In this document: positions 1 to 6,900 of the stretch, one piece after another
Numbering within the stretch: the first letter of the stretch is position 1
How the letters are laid out: the number at the start of each line of letters is the position of its first letter
From: Spartobacteria bacterium
Lineage (GTDB): Bacteria > Verrucomicrobiota > Verrucomicrobiae > Chthoniobacterales > UBA6821
Length of the DNA stretch: 11,966 nucleotides
Assembly: GCA_003136515.1 (NCBI GenBank)
Contig: PLEU01000142.1
Coordinates: forward strand, 16,382 to 28,347
Direction of reading: 5' to 3'
Made by a program: the position numbers and the translations under genes
The notes under the pieces: generated by a model
Seen by the model: the letters and a program-made list of their open reading frames with translations, nothing else
Databases searched by the model: none
What the model was told of the DNA's origin: nothing

Positions 1-582
1 AACCTCCTCTACATCAAGAGCCGCACGCTTCTGCCTAAGGATCAGCAGATGCCCGACGAGGAGGTTGAGGAGGAAGATCCCCGATGGGAGCTTATTAGAC
101 AGCTTATCGAGTACCGCAAGTTCAAGGAGGCCGCCTCCCACCTTCGGGATCAGGAGGAACGTCAGCAGGCGCTGTTTCCCCGCGCCGCTTGCCTCGATCC
201 GTCGCTTGCTCCGATCATGGACGAAAACATGCTCCTTGGCGATGTCGGCATTTTCGACCTCATCAATGCATTCCAGCGGGCTCTAAAACGTCTGCCCGTA
301 AAGGAAATCGAGGGTGAGATTCACGAGGAGACTTTCACGGTCACGGATCGCATCAATCACCTCGTAAACATGGTCGATCACGGCGTTGCCATGCGTTTCG
401 ACGAGCTTTTCAACGCGTCCTCCAGCCGTTCTGAACTGGTCGTCACTTTCCTAGCAATCCTAGAATTGATCCGCATGAAGCAATTCCGCGTGCGTCAGGA
501 AGCACAATTCGGTGAAATCTGGCTTGAACGAACAATGCAAAGCGAAGCAGAACTGACCATTGCCGATGACTTTCATGAGTGA
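1..582 (+). CDS. scpA: Segregation and condensation protein A, C-terminal part (5' end outside window)
   Basis: This is the kleisin subunit of the bacterial SMC-ScpA-ScpB complex, which compacts and helps separate sister chromosomes. The reading frame is open from the first base, so the gene starts upstream; 193 codons are visible before the TGA. The first visible residues, LLYIKSRTLLP, match the conserved ScpA segment 'L(I/V)YIKSR.LLP'. An acidic stretch (EEVEEEDP) follows, then 'LIRQLIEYRKFKEAA', which is also typical. The C-terminal winged helix that binds the SMC head is recognisable in 'VVTFLAILELIRMKQFRVRQ' and a following 'FGEIWLER'. The ATG at 49 is internal and not the true start. 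The 3' end overlaps scpB, the usual arrangement for coupled synthesis of the two partners. Identification is firm; only the N-terminus is missing. Confidence 0.93.
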   Translation, partial: NLLYIKSRTLLPKDQQMPDEEVEEEDPRWELIRQLIEYRKFKEAASHLRDQEERQQALFPRAACLDPSLAPIMDENMLLGDVGIFDLINAFQRALKRLPVKEIEGEIHEETFTVTDRINHLVNMVDHGVAMRFDELFNASSSRSELVVTFLAILELIRMKQFRVRQEAQFGEIWLERTMQSEAELTIADDFHE

Positions 583-1528
583 TTCCCCCTCAACTGATCC
601 CAACGAAACGAAGGAGGCGGTACTTCAGGAAACCGCCATGGAGATTGATGCCCCCCACTCCGGCATGAACTCTATTTCGGTGACTTCCCAAGTCGGTGCA
701 GACTCGGGAGACCCTGTTTCGCTACCGGATGCCGTGCCTGAGGGAGTGCTTGCCGGCGATGTGCCGCTGGGGGAGATCCCACGGCTTGCCCATGTGATAG
801 AGGCGATTCTCTTTTCCTCGCAGAAGGCGATTACTCCGAAAGAGCTTGTGACCCATCTTAAAAACGCAGCTGTGGCGGAACCAAACTCCGGTGCCGCCGC
901 CTTTGCCAAGATCCGAGAGTCCAACGTTCAGGAGGCCTTGGAAGAACTTCAGGCTGAGGTTGCTGCTTCGGGTCGGGCCTATCAGGTGAGGGAGACGGCC
1001 TCCGGTTGGCTGCTCTCGAGTGGGCCCGGATTCGCACCCTGGTTGAGGGCGCTGTATCCGGAAGCCAAACCCACCCGTCTGAGTGCCCCCGCACTGGAAA
1101 CCCTTGCCATCATAGCCTACAGGCAACCGGTCACCCGCGCCGACATGGAGGCTGTCCGTGGTGTCGCAGTAGATGGAGTAATGCAGACACTGCTTGACCG
1201 TGGTTTGGTGAAAATAGCCGGACGCGCAGAGGTTGCAGGGCGTCCTCTTCTCTACGCAACCACGCAATATTTCCTCGATCATTTTGGGTTGCGTAATCTT
1301 GACGAACTTCCCAATGCCGCCGAGCTGCGCCATATCCCCCTTCCCAAAGGAGAGACGGAAACCGAAGCCAGAACGCCCCCGGACGACGGTACTGCTGAGC
1401 TATCCTTCGTCACGGGGCAGGAAGCCCCCCTGCAGCAGGTTGCTACTCAGGAAGAGCGGGGGGTGGCGCATGAGGGGGAATCAATTGCTGTTGAAGGAGA
1501 GGAAAACAACGAGAATTCGGGATCTTAG
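575..1528 (+). CDS. scpB: Segregation and condensation protein B with long N- and C-terminal extensions
   Basis: ScpB dimers bind the ScpA kleisin in the SMC complex and act in chromosome condensation. The tandem winged-helix core runs from about residue 71 (LAHVIEAILFSSQKAITPKEL) to about 250. It includes the diagnostic 'LETLAIIAYRQPVTRADME' with 'VRGV', then 'GRPLLYATTQYFLDHFGL'. With the ATG at 575 the product is 317 residues, longer than the roughly 180-200 usual for the family. The excess is a polar, probably disordered N-terminal arm of about 70 residues and an acidic Glu/Gln-rich tail of about 60. I chose ATG 575 because its ATGAGTGA overlaps the scpA stop codon, a typical coupled junction. 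In-frame TTG 560 and ATG 566 are possible alternatives. No candidate has a clear Shine-Dalgarno sequence, which fits translation coupled to scpA. Confidence 0.92.
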   Translation: MSDSPSTDPNETKEAVLQETAMEIDAPHSGMNSISVTSQVGADSGDPVSLPDAVPEGVLAGDVPLGEIPRLAHVIEAILFSSQKAITPKELVTHLKNAAVAEPNSGAAAFAKIRESNVQEALEELQAEVAASGRAYQVRETASGWLLSSGPGFAPWLRALYPEAKPTRLSAPALETLAIIAYRQPVTRADMEAVRGVAVDGVMQTLLDRGLVKIAGRAEVAGRPLLYATTQYFLDHFGLRNLDELPNAAELRHIPLPKGETETEARTPPDDGTAELSFVTGQEAPLQQVATQEERGVAHEGESIAVEGEENNENSGS

Positions 1529-1546
1529 GAAGCCGGAACGATTATA

Positions 1547-2368
1547 ATGGAGGATCTTGATCAACTCGGAAAGCTCCGCAAAGAGATTGATGCCATCGAC
1601 AGTCAGCTTCTCGTGCTGCTCAATAGGCGAGCCCGTCTTGCACAGGAGATTGGGAGGATCAAGGAGCGCAACGGCCGGCCGGTCTATGCTCCCGAGCGTG
1701 CCGAACAGCTCATGCGCAGACTGGTTTCTGAAAGCGAGGGCCCGTTGGACGAATTGGCTATCCGTGCAATCTACCGTGAGATTATGTCGGCTTCTCTGGC
1801 CCTTGAGAAAGATACTGTGATTGCTGCCGAGGGAGAGCTGGCGGGGCTGACCCATCTAGCCGCCAAGCAGCAATTCGGCTCGAGCGTGCGGTACACTTTC
1901 CATGCTGATGCCTCTTCGCTTTTTGATGCCGTTGTTACGGGAGCCGCCGATTGTGGGGTGATACCGTATGGAGAAGAGGGGCCCGACGCGGGAATTTTGG
2001 AGCTGCTTTTGAGGGAAAACATTTTCCTTTGTTCACAGATTGTCCTTGGTGCAGACGAGGGAGGGGTTCCTCCTCGTTATCTGGTGCTCGGCACCACCAT
2101 AAACAAGCCCTCTGGGCACGATCAGACTGCCTTGCTGCTCCATCTTGCGGATCATCCAGGGGCGCTGGCCAGCGCGCTGGAGCCTTTTCGGATATTCGAA
2201 GTTAATGTTCTTTCCATTCACAGCCGCCGTTCACCGGGAGGGGGGCTTCATTTTTTGCTCGAATTCGAAGGTCATGCTTCCGAGGAATCATTGCAAAAGG
2301 TCATTGAATTCTTGAAATCCTCCGGGGTGGCCCTCAAGGTCTGCGGGAGTTATCCCCGTGCCAATTGA
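1547..2368 (+). CDS. AroQ chorismate mutase fused to a reduced, probably inactive prephenate dehydratase domain and an ACT domain
   Basis: Residues 1-90 are an AroQ-type chorismate mutase (chorismate to prephenate, for Phe/Tyr synthesis). R11, R28 and K39 align with E. coli P-protein active-site residues, as does R51 in 'RPVYAPER'. The family Glu at position 52 is Ala here, with Glu at 53. Residues 91-182 resemble only the first lobe of prephenate dehydratase: 'LAAKQQFG', 'FDAVVTGAADCGVIP', 'LELLLRENIFLCSQIVL'. The GPxGTFS-like motif, the ENSxxG motif and the catalytic TRF motif are replaced by 'AEGELAG', 'YGEEGPD' and 'PRYLVLG'. The whole second lobe, about 90 residues, is absent. Residues about 193-273 are an ACT domain ending 'LKVCGSYP'. 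It keeps the GAL motif (HPGALASALEPF), but ESRP reads 'HSRR'. At 273 residues it is about 90 short of a bifunctional PheA. Chorismate mutase activity is likely; dehydratase activity is doubtful. It starts at an ATG 18 bp after scpB. Confidence 0.85.
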   Translation: MEDLDQLGKLRKEIDAIDSQLLVLLNRRARLAQEIGRIKERNGRPVYAPERAEQLMRRLVSESEGPLDELAIRAIYREIMSASLALEKDTVIAAEGELAGLTHLAAKQQFGSSVRYTFHADASSLFDAVVTGAADCGVIPYGEEGPDAGILELLLRENIFLCSQIVLGADEGGVPPRYLVLGTTINKPSGHDQTALLLHLADHPGALASALEPFRIFEVNVLSIHSRRSPGGGLHFLLEFEGHASEESLQKVIEFLKSSGVALKVCGSYPRAN

Positions 2369-2400
2369 CGAAGCCACCTTCTGAACCACCATTCATCAAA

Positions 2401-2910
2401 ATGGCCAAATCTCCTGTTGCGGTCAGCGTCGCCTGTTTTGATCGGGACGTCTGGGTGAGAATCGAGGGGCGTGGCAATTTCCAGGCGAGTGGGTCCCTCA
2501 AACGATTCGTCCATTCAATGATACAGAGGGGATACCGGGAATTTATCATCGATCTGGCAGCCTGCGATCATATGGACTCGACCTTCATGGGAACCCTGAC
2601 GGGGATATCCCAAAATCTCCGCCAACTTGGCCAGGGATCCTTGCGGGCGCTGAACGTCAGCCCCCGGAATGTGGAGCTTTTAGAAAATCTGGGATTGAAC
2701 TTTCTCTTTGAGGTCGATCCTATCGGAGAAGAGCCAAAGCTGCCTGCTGAACAGGGGGCTCAGTTGATGATGCTCCCAACCGAGTCCGGACCGGAGAAAG
2801 AGGTTATCCTTGCGGCGCATGAGGCACTCGTGGCGGCGAATCCCGTCAATGCAGACCGATTTCGTGATGTCATGGAATATCTCAAGCAGGACTCCGGGGA
2901 ATCGCGGTAG
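2401..2910 (+). CDS. STAS-domain protein, anti-anti-sigma-factor type
   Basis: The product is a 169-residue soluble protein built on a STAS domain. This is the fold of SpoIIAA/RsbV antagonists, which in their dephosphorylated form bind anti-sigma kinases and release a sigma factor or other target. The central segment 'FIIDLAACDHMDSTFMGTLTGI' matches the STAS pattern of a beta-strand, then D(S)(S/T), then a helix. The Ser of 'MDST' lies where family members are phosphorylated. 'LRALNVSPRNVELLENLGLNFLFEV' fits the last strand and helix. A C-terminal helical tail of about 45 residues ('EKEVILAAHEALV', 'DRFRDVMEYLK') is not part of the core. I chose ATG 2401 because the STAS strand begins shortly after it. 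An in-frame TTG at 2365, overlapping the preceding stop, would add 12 residues. The next gene encodes a PP2C phosphatase of the kind that dephosphorylates such proteins, so the two probably work together. The partner kinase is not in the window. Confidence 0.85.
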   Translation: MAKSPVAVSVACFDRDVWVRIEGRGNFQASGSLKRFVHSMIQRGYREFIIDLAACDHMDSTFMGTLTGISQNLRQLGQGSLRALNVSPRNVELLENLGLNFLFEVDPIGEEPKLPAEQGAQLMMLPTESGPEKEVILAAHEALVAANPVNADRFRDVMEYLKQDSGESR

Positions 2911-3005
2911 TGAGCAAACATGCGGTCTCGGAGTACATTGAATTTGGACTACTGATGACACGGACTGGTCTTCTGCAGTGATACAGTGCATGGTGGTTTC
3001 CCTTC

Positions 3006-4472
3006 ATGATCTTTCAGAAAATCGAGCCTTCTGTCATTCTGCTCCTGGCGATCGTCTTGGTAGTGCTTGGTCTTATTGTCTACCGGTCTCGCCGCAGGGT
3101 TGGACAACTCAAACGCAGTTCCGCTGAGATTCACCAGGAAGAGAAAAGGGTTTTTGATTTTCTGCATGGTCTGGGCGCCGCTTTTTCGGAGGGAGTTCCT
3201 TCTGGGGAACTTCATCGACTGATCGTCGAGGGAGCTGCAAATATTCTCAAAGCCGATGGGGGGGCGCTCTATCTCACAGACCGCAGTGGAGAGGGGCTAC
3301 TGCCCTCCTTTCTCTCCCGCGGATCCCCACCACTCATCGTGCTGCCAGAGAAACTTTCCCTCATGGAGGAAGGAGAAACGAAGGCCCATGCCATCGAGAG
3401 TTTTCTGAGACTTCAGACCGTGCCGCGAAAGTGCGGCTTGCTGGGAGAGGCGTGCGATTGGAAAGAACCCCGTTTGCTGAGTGCCCATCGTCAAGGAGAG
3501 GGAGGGGAACATGGGGAACTGAATGCCGAACTGATCGCGCAGGGTCTAGGATCTGTGATCTTGGGGCCGCTCCATTATCGTCAGAAGCTGCTGGGAGTGC
3601 TGGCCATTGTGAAGGGGAGGGGGAGTATTCCCTTCTTGGGAATTAAGAAGGAACTGTTTCAGGCGATCTTGGAGCAATCGGCTTTTGCGCTTTTCAATCA
3701 GGCGATTTATCTCGAGGCGGGCGAGAAACACGCCATGGATCATGATCTTCAGATTGCACGGGAGATTCAGAAAATTCTTCTCCCTTCCGACTCCCCTGAT
3801 TTACCCGGCTTCGAGATAAGCGGACTTAATCTCCCTGCCCGCACGCTAAGTGGCGACTACTTTGACTATTTACCGGTTGATGATGATCACCTTGGAATTG
3901 CCATCGCTGATGTATCGGGCAAGGGCGTGCCTGCGTCGCTGATCATGGCGATGTGCCGGAGTGCCGTCAGGAGCCAATCCCGGGGACATCTCTCCCCGGC
4001 GACTGTTCTGAGTGCCGTCAACAGGCAACTCTACCCAGACATGAAGGAGGATATGTTTATCAGCATGGCCTATGTGGTGATCAACCGGCACACCGGGCGG
4101 GCCCTATTGGCTCGAGCGGGCCATGATGCACCGCTTTTTTACCGTGCCACAAAATATCAGGTCGAGCGGCTCAATCCGAAGGGAATGGCCGTGGGGATTG
4201 ACAGCGGCTCGGTCTTCGATAGGTTTTGCACCGACTTTCCATTCTGTTTCGAGAAAGGGGACCTACTCCTGCTCTACACGGATGGGCTGACCGAAGCGCT
4301 CGACGCTGGAGGAAATGAATTCGGTGTGGAACGGCTGACTGGTGAATTGCTGGAAAGCGCCCGAGATGGGGCCGTGGAAACCCTGCATCGGCTGGCACGT
4401 TCTGTGCGCGCTTTTTCAGAGGGACAACCGCAGCACGACGACATCACGCTCATCGGACTCCAAAAACAGTAA
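3006..4472 (+). CDS. Membrane-anchored GAF-domain SpoIIE/RsbU-type PP2C serine phosphatase
   Basis: The 488-residue protein has one N-terminal membrane segment (about residues 8-26, followed by the basic stretch YRSRRR) and a GAF-like sensor region (about 48-235). 'ADGGALYLTDRSGEGLLP' and 'LGSVILGPLHYRQKLLGVLAIVKG' are typical GAF strands. A linker helix 'LQIAREIQKILLP' (248-260) leads into a PP2C/SpoIIE catalytic domain (about 265-488). Metal-binding acidic motifs are present: LSGDYFD (D284, D287), ADVSGKG (D302), YTDG (D426) and QHDDIT (D478/D479). 'ARAGHDAPLFY' and 'GMAVGID' also match. The likely reaction is dephosphorylation of a phosphoserine on a STAS antagonist, and the gene just upstream encodes a STAS protein. 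The GAF part may sense a cytoplasmic ligand; none can be named. ATG 3006 is supported by the hydrophobic segment starting directly after it. The 95 bp upstream show no clear Shine-Dalgarno sequence, terminator or promoter. Confidence 0.92.
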   Translation: MIFQKIEPSVILLLAIVLVVLGLIVYRSRRRVGQLKRSSAEIHQEEKRVFDFLHGLGAAFSEGVPSGELHRLIVEGAANILKADGGALYLTDRSGEGLLPSFLSRGSPPLIVLPEKLSLMEEGETKAHAIESFLRLQTVPRKCGLLGEACDWKEPRLLSAHRQGEGGEHGELNAELIAQGLGSVILGPLHYRQKLLGVLAIVKGRGSIPFLGIKKELFQAILEQSAFALFNQAIYLEAGEKHAMDHDLQIAREIQKILLPSDSPDLPGFEISGLNLPARTLSGDYFDYLPVDDDHLGIAIADVSGKGVPASLIMAMCRSAVRSQSRGHLSPATVLSAVNRQLYPDMKEDMFISMAYVVINRHTGRALLARAGHDAPLFYRATKYQVERLNPKGMAVGIDSGSVFDRFCTDFPFCFEKGDLLLLYTDGLTEALDAGGNEFGVERLTGELLESARDGAVETLHRLARSVRAFSEGQPQHDDITLIGLQKQ

Positions 4473-4507
4473 AGATCCTTTCAACAAAAAACGAAAAGCA
4501 ACACCCC

Positions 4508-5062
4508 GTGAAAAAAGAACAAACCGAAGCCCGCGATAATGAAATTGATCCTTCTGCGGCAAAATCAGTCCCCAACAATGGTCAACAAGATCCTGCGAGT
4601 GAAGAAGTGGCGCTGAAGGCTGATCCGCAGGCAGAGATCGAACGCTATCGTGATCAGGCGTTGCGGGCAGCAGCTGATCTCGAAAATTTTCGCAAGAGGA
4701 TGATCCGTGAAAAGGAGGAGGCAATCCGTTTTGCCAATGCGGGGCTTCTGGAAAAACTCCTTCCGATTCTGGACAATTTCGAACTGGGACTGGAAGCGGC
4801 CCGCGGAGATGCCGCCGCAAAGGGAATCGTCGATGGATTCTCCATGATCCACCGCCTTCTCGGCGATTTCCTCCAATCCAGCGGCCTTCAGCCGATCGAG
4901 TCGGTGGGTCAACCCTTTGATCCCAAGTTACATGAGGCTCTGGGTCATGAATCCGATCCCGCTCAGCCTGAGGGAGTCGTCCTGCGCCAACTCCGCCGGG
5001 GCTACCGCCTCGGTGATCGTCTCGTGCGGCCTTCCAGCGTCATTGTCAACAAGCTCGCCTGA
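4508..5062 (+). CDS. grpE: Nucleotide exchange factor GrpE (GTG start)
   Basis: GrpE is the DnaK nucleotide exchange factor: its dimer opens the DnaK ATPase domain, releasing ADP and resetting the chaperone cycle. The 184-residue length is normal. A polar N-terminal arm (1-40) is followed by the long dimerising helix (about 41-85), containing 'RAAADLENFRKRMIREKEEA'. A four-helix bundle segment 'LLPILDNFELGL' comes next. The C-terminal beta domain carries the family signature 'GVVLRQLRRGYRLGDRLVRP', ending 'SSVIVNKLA'. The start is GTG at 4508; no in-frame ATG lies upstream in the 35 bp gap after the phosphatase gene, and that gap is A-rich without a Shine-Dalgarno sequence. It precedes dnaJ by 20 bp and is almost certainly co-transcribed with it. 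No CIRCE-type inverted repeat was seen upstream, so heat-shock control is not evident here. Confidence 0.95.
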   Translation: MKKEQTEARDNEIDPSAAKSVPNNGQQDPASEEVALKADPQAEIERYRDQALRAAADLENFRKRMIREKEEAIRFANAGLLEKLLPILDNFELGLEAARGDAAAKGIVDGFSMIHRLLGDFLQSSGLQPIESVGQPFDPKLHEALGHESDPAQPEGVVLRQLRRGYRLGDRLVRPSSVIVNKLA

Positions 5063-5082
5063 GGCATTTTACTAAAAAGAGC

Positions 5083-6207
5083 ATGGCCAAGAGAGATTAT
5101 TACGAGGTGCTGGAAGTCAGCCGCACAGTGGAGTTTGAGGAGATCAAGCGTTCCTATCGGAGGCTTGCCGTCAAACACCATCCTGATAAAAACCCGGGCG
5201 ATCCTCACGCGGAGGAACGCTTTCGCGAGATTGCGGAAGCCTATGATATCATCGGAGATCCAGAGAAGCGAGCCGCTTATGACCGCTATGGCCATGCTGC
5301 CTTTCAGGGCAGTACCAGTGGCGGTGGCGGGGTTCACGATCCTTTTGACCTCTTCCGTGAGATGTTTGGTGCTTCAGGAGGAGGCGGAATTTTTGACCAC
5401 TTCTTTGGCGGATCGGGCGGCGCCCAAGACACCCGTGGTTCTGATCTGCGCTACGACCTCAGAATCACTCTCGAGGAAGCCTTCAGTGGTTGCGAAAAAG
5501 AGATAGAACTTCGCAAACTTGACACTTGTGGCAGCTGCGACGGTTCTGGTGCGGCTAAGGGGGCCAAGACCTCCACTTGTTCTCTCTGCCGGGGACGCGG
5601 TCAGGTGGTTGCCTCTCGAGGGTTTTTCCAGGTAGCACAACCCTGTCCCCAGTGTCAGGGTGCCGGACAGACCATCGACAAGCCATGCCGCAGCTGTAAC
5701 GGCCAGGGACGTGCCGAGAAAACCTCCAGGATCAAGCTCAACATTCCGGCTGGGATTGATGAAGGATCACGCCTGCGCTCCACCGGCGGAGGTGAGGCGG
5801 GTGCCCGCAGTGGTGGTACCGGTGACCTCTACGTGGTGATCCATATTCGTGAACATGCGATATTTACTAGGGACGGGAGCGACCTGCATTGCAGGATTCC
5901 GATACCATTTGTTACGGCCGCTCTTGGGGGCGAAGTCGAAGTGCCGACACTCGCGGGTCCGGTCAGACTCAAGGTGCCTGCAGGGACGCAGGGAGGAAGC
6001 GACTTCCGTGTCAAGGGGCAGGGAATGACCCGGCTTCAGAGTCATGGGAAAGGGGACCTTCATGTGAAGCTGGAAGTCGAGGTGCCTACACGGCTAAATG
6101 ACGAGCAGCGGAAGGCCTTGGAAAACTTTGCGGAACTCTGCGGCGATGAGAATACACCAATTCACCGCAGCTTTACTGAGAGAATCAAGGATCTCTTTAC
6201 AGTCTAG
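5083..6207 (+). CDS. dnaJ: Type I Hsp40 chaperone DnaJ
   Basis: DnaJ delivers unfolded proteins to DnaK and stimulates its ATPase. All parts of a type I DnaJ are present in 374 residues. The J domain (about 4-70) has the HPD motif at 33-35. The Gly/Phe-rich linker spans about 76-112. The zinc-binding domain has four CxxCxGxG repeats (starting at C149, C166, C188, C202). The C-terminal substrate-binding domains contain 'NIPAGIDEGSRLR' and 'VPAGTQGGSDFRVKGQG'. ATG 5083 gives the classic MAKRDYYEVL start and follows the purine-rich AAAAAGAG. The gene lies 20 bp after grpE. dnaK is not in the window, so the chaperone set is split here. A hairpin and T-run overlap the stop codon, suggesting the transcript ends with this gene. 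Confidence 0.97.
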   Translation: MAKRDYYEVLEVSRTVEFEEIKRSYRRLAVKHHPDKNPGDPHAEERFREIAEAYDIIGDPEKRAAYDRYGHAAFQGSTSGGGGVHDPFDLFREMFGASGGGGIFDHFFGGSGGAQDTRGSDLRYDLRITLEEAFSGCEKEIELRKLDTCGSCDGSGAAKGAKTSTCSLCRGRGQVVASRGFFQVAQPCPQCQGAGQTIDKPCRSCNGQGRAEKTSRIKLNIPAGIDEGSRLRSTGGGEAGARSGGTGDLYVVIHIREHAIFTRDGSDLHCRIPIPFVTAALGGEVEVPTLAGPVRLKVPAGTQGGSDFRVKGQGMTRLQSHGKGDLHVKLEVEVPTRLNDEQRKALENFAELCGDENTPIHRSFTERIKDLFTV

Positions 6208-6218
6208 AGACTGTTTTT
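6199..6218 (+). terminator. Probable intrinsic terminator overlapping the dnaJ stop codon
   Basis: ACAGTC (6199-6204) pairs perfectly with GACTGT (6209-6214) around a TAGA loop that contains the dnaJ stop codon. The stem leads directly into five Ts (6214-6218). The stem is only six pairs, three of them G-C, so it is moderate in strength. On the opposite strand the hairpin is followed by AAAGAG rather than Ts, so it should stop only plus-strand transcripts and would not serve the convergent amidase gene. Confidence 0.6.
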
Positions 6219-6222
6219 CCAA

Positions 6223-6900
6223 TCATCTGGGAGGCGCATGCCCCCCTTGCTCCTTGGAGATACCAACAGCTATTTTTTCCGCTAGGAGTTGGCGCACTGC
6301 GGGATTTTGAAGATCCATGTCTTCGTGATAATTGGAGACGAATCCTAGTTCCAGCAGCGTTGCCGGACGCAAATTGTGATGAAGAACATAGTAGTGGCAC
6401 GACTTTACCCCACGGCTGTGGGAGCCGTAGCAGGTGGCTATCTCACGCAGGATATTGGCGGCAAAGGGGGCGGATCTCCGATCGAAATAATAGGATTCAA
6501 CCCCGTATGCCTCCCGACTTGGTGCCCAGTTGCAATGAATGCTTACAAAGACTGCATCGGGGTGGGAATTGGAGATGGCGGTCCGCATACCCAGTGGTAT
6601 GAAGACATCGGAGTTCCGGGTCATGACAACATGGTATCCCCGACTTTGGAGCTGGGGCCTGAGGCGTCTGGCGACATCAAGTGTGAGGTCTTTCTCATCC
6701 ATGCCGCGAATGGCATGGGCGCCATGGTCGATTCCTCCGTGGCCGGGATCGACAATGACGGTGTGAAAATTGGTGAGATCGGCGCTTGGCTGGAAAAGGG
6801 CACACCCCGGCAATGCCACTAACAACAGAAGGAGTGCCAGGGAAGGGATTAAACCTAAAGAAGAGAGGCGCTGAGAATGCACCGAGAGTTGAGAAGGCAT
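6223..6900 (-). CDS. N-acetylmuramoyl-L-alanine amidase (Amidase_3), predicted lipoprotein
   Basis: This zinc amidase is predicted to cut the bond between N-acetylmuramic acid and L-Ala of the peptidoglycan stem peptide. From ATG 6900 the product is 225 residues. It begins with a signal peptide with a Leu-rich core (about 18-28) and ends in the lipobox-like LPGC (Cys33), so it is probably lipid-anchored facing the periplasm. Amidase_3 motifs follow in order: DPGHGG (His54, zinc), MDEKDLTL (Glu69, zinc), 'VVMTR' and 'PLGMRT', SIHCN (His122, zinc), 'GVESYYFD', and LLELGFVSN (Glu184, catalytic). It consists of the catalytic domain only; no peptidoglycan-binding, LysM or AMIN domain is present. 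An in-frame TTG at 6939 would add 13 residues before the signal peptide and is less likely. It is convergent with dnaJ (15 bp apart). AmiC-like daughter-cell separation or wall recycling roles are possible but cannot be told apart. Confidence 0.9.
   Translation of the reverse strand: MPSQLSVHSQRLSSLGLIPSLALLLLLVALPGCALFQPSADLTNFHTVIVDPGHGGIDHGAHAIRGMDEKDLTLDVARRLRPQLQSRGYHVVMTRNSDVFIPLGMRTAISNSHPDAVFVSIHCNWAPSREAYGVESYYFDRRSAPFAANILREIATCYGSHSRGVKSCHYYVLHHNLRPATLLELGFVSNYHEDMDLQNPAVRQLLAEKIAVGISKEQGGHAPPR

Noticed and set aside
2910..2981. A 23-codon frame starting with GTG that overlaps the STAS stop codon (TAGTG).
   Set aside because: It is too short, has no family resemblance and no Shine-Dalgarno sequence; overlap with the stop codon alone does not support a gene.
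2976..2988. Direct repeat CAGTG-ATA-CAGTG before the phosphatase gene.
   Set aside because: Five-base repeats in a 95 bp gap are expected by chance and match no operator I know.
4473..4507. Search for a CIRCE-type heat-shock operator before grpE.
   Set aside because: No inverted repeat resembling TTAGCACTC-N9-GAGTGCTAA is present.
6376..6822. Plus-strand open frame of 148 codons within the amidase gene.
   Set aside because: It lies wholly antisense to a gene with all Amidase_3 motifs; it is a shadow of that coding sequence.
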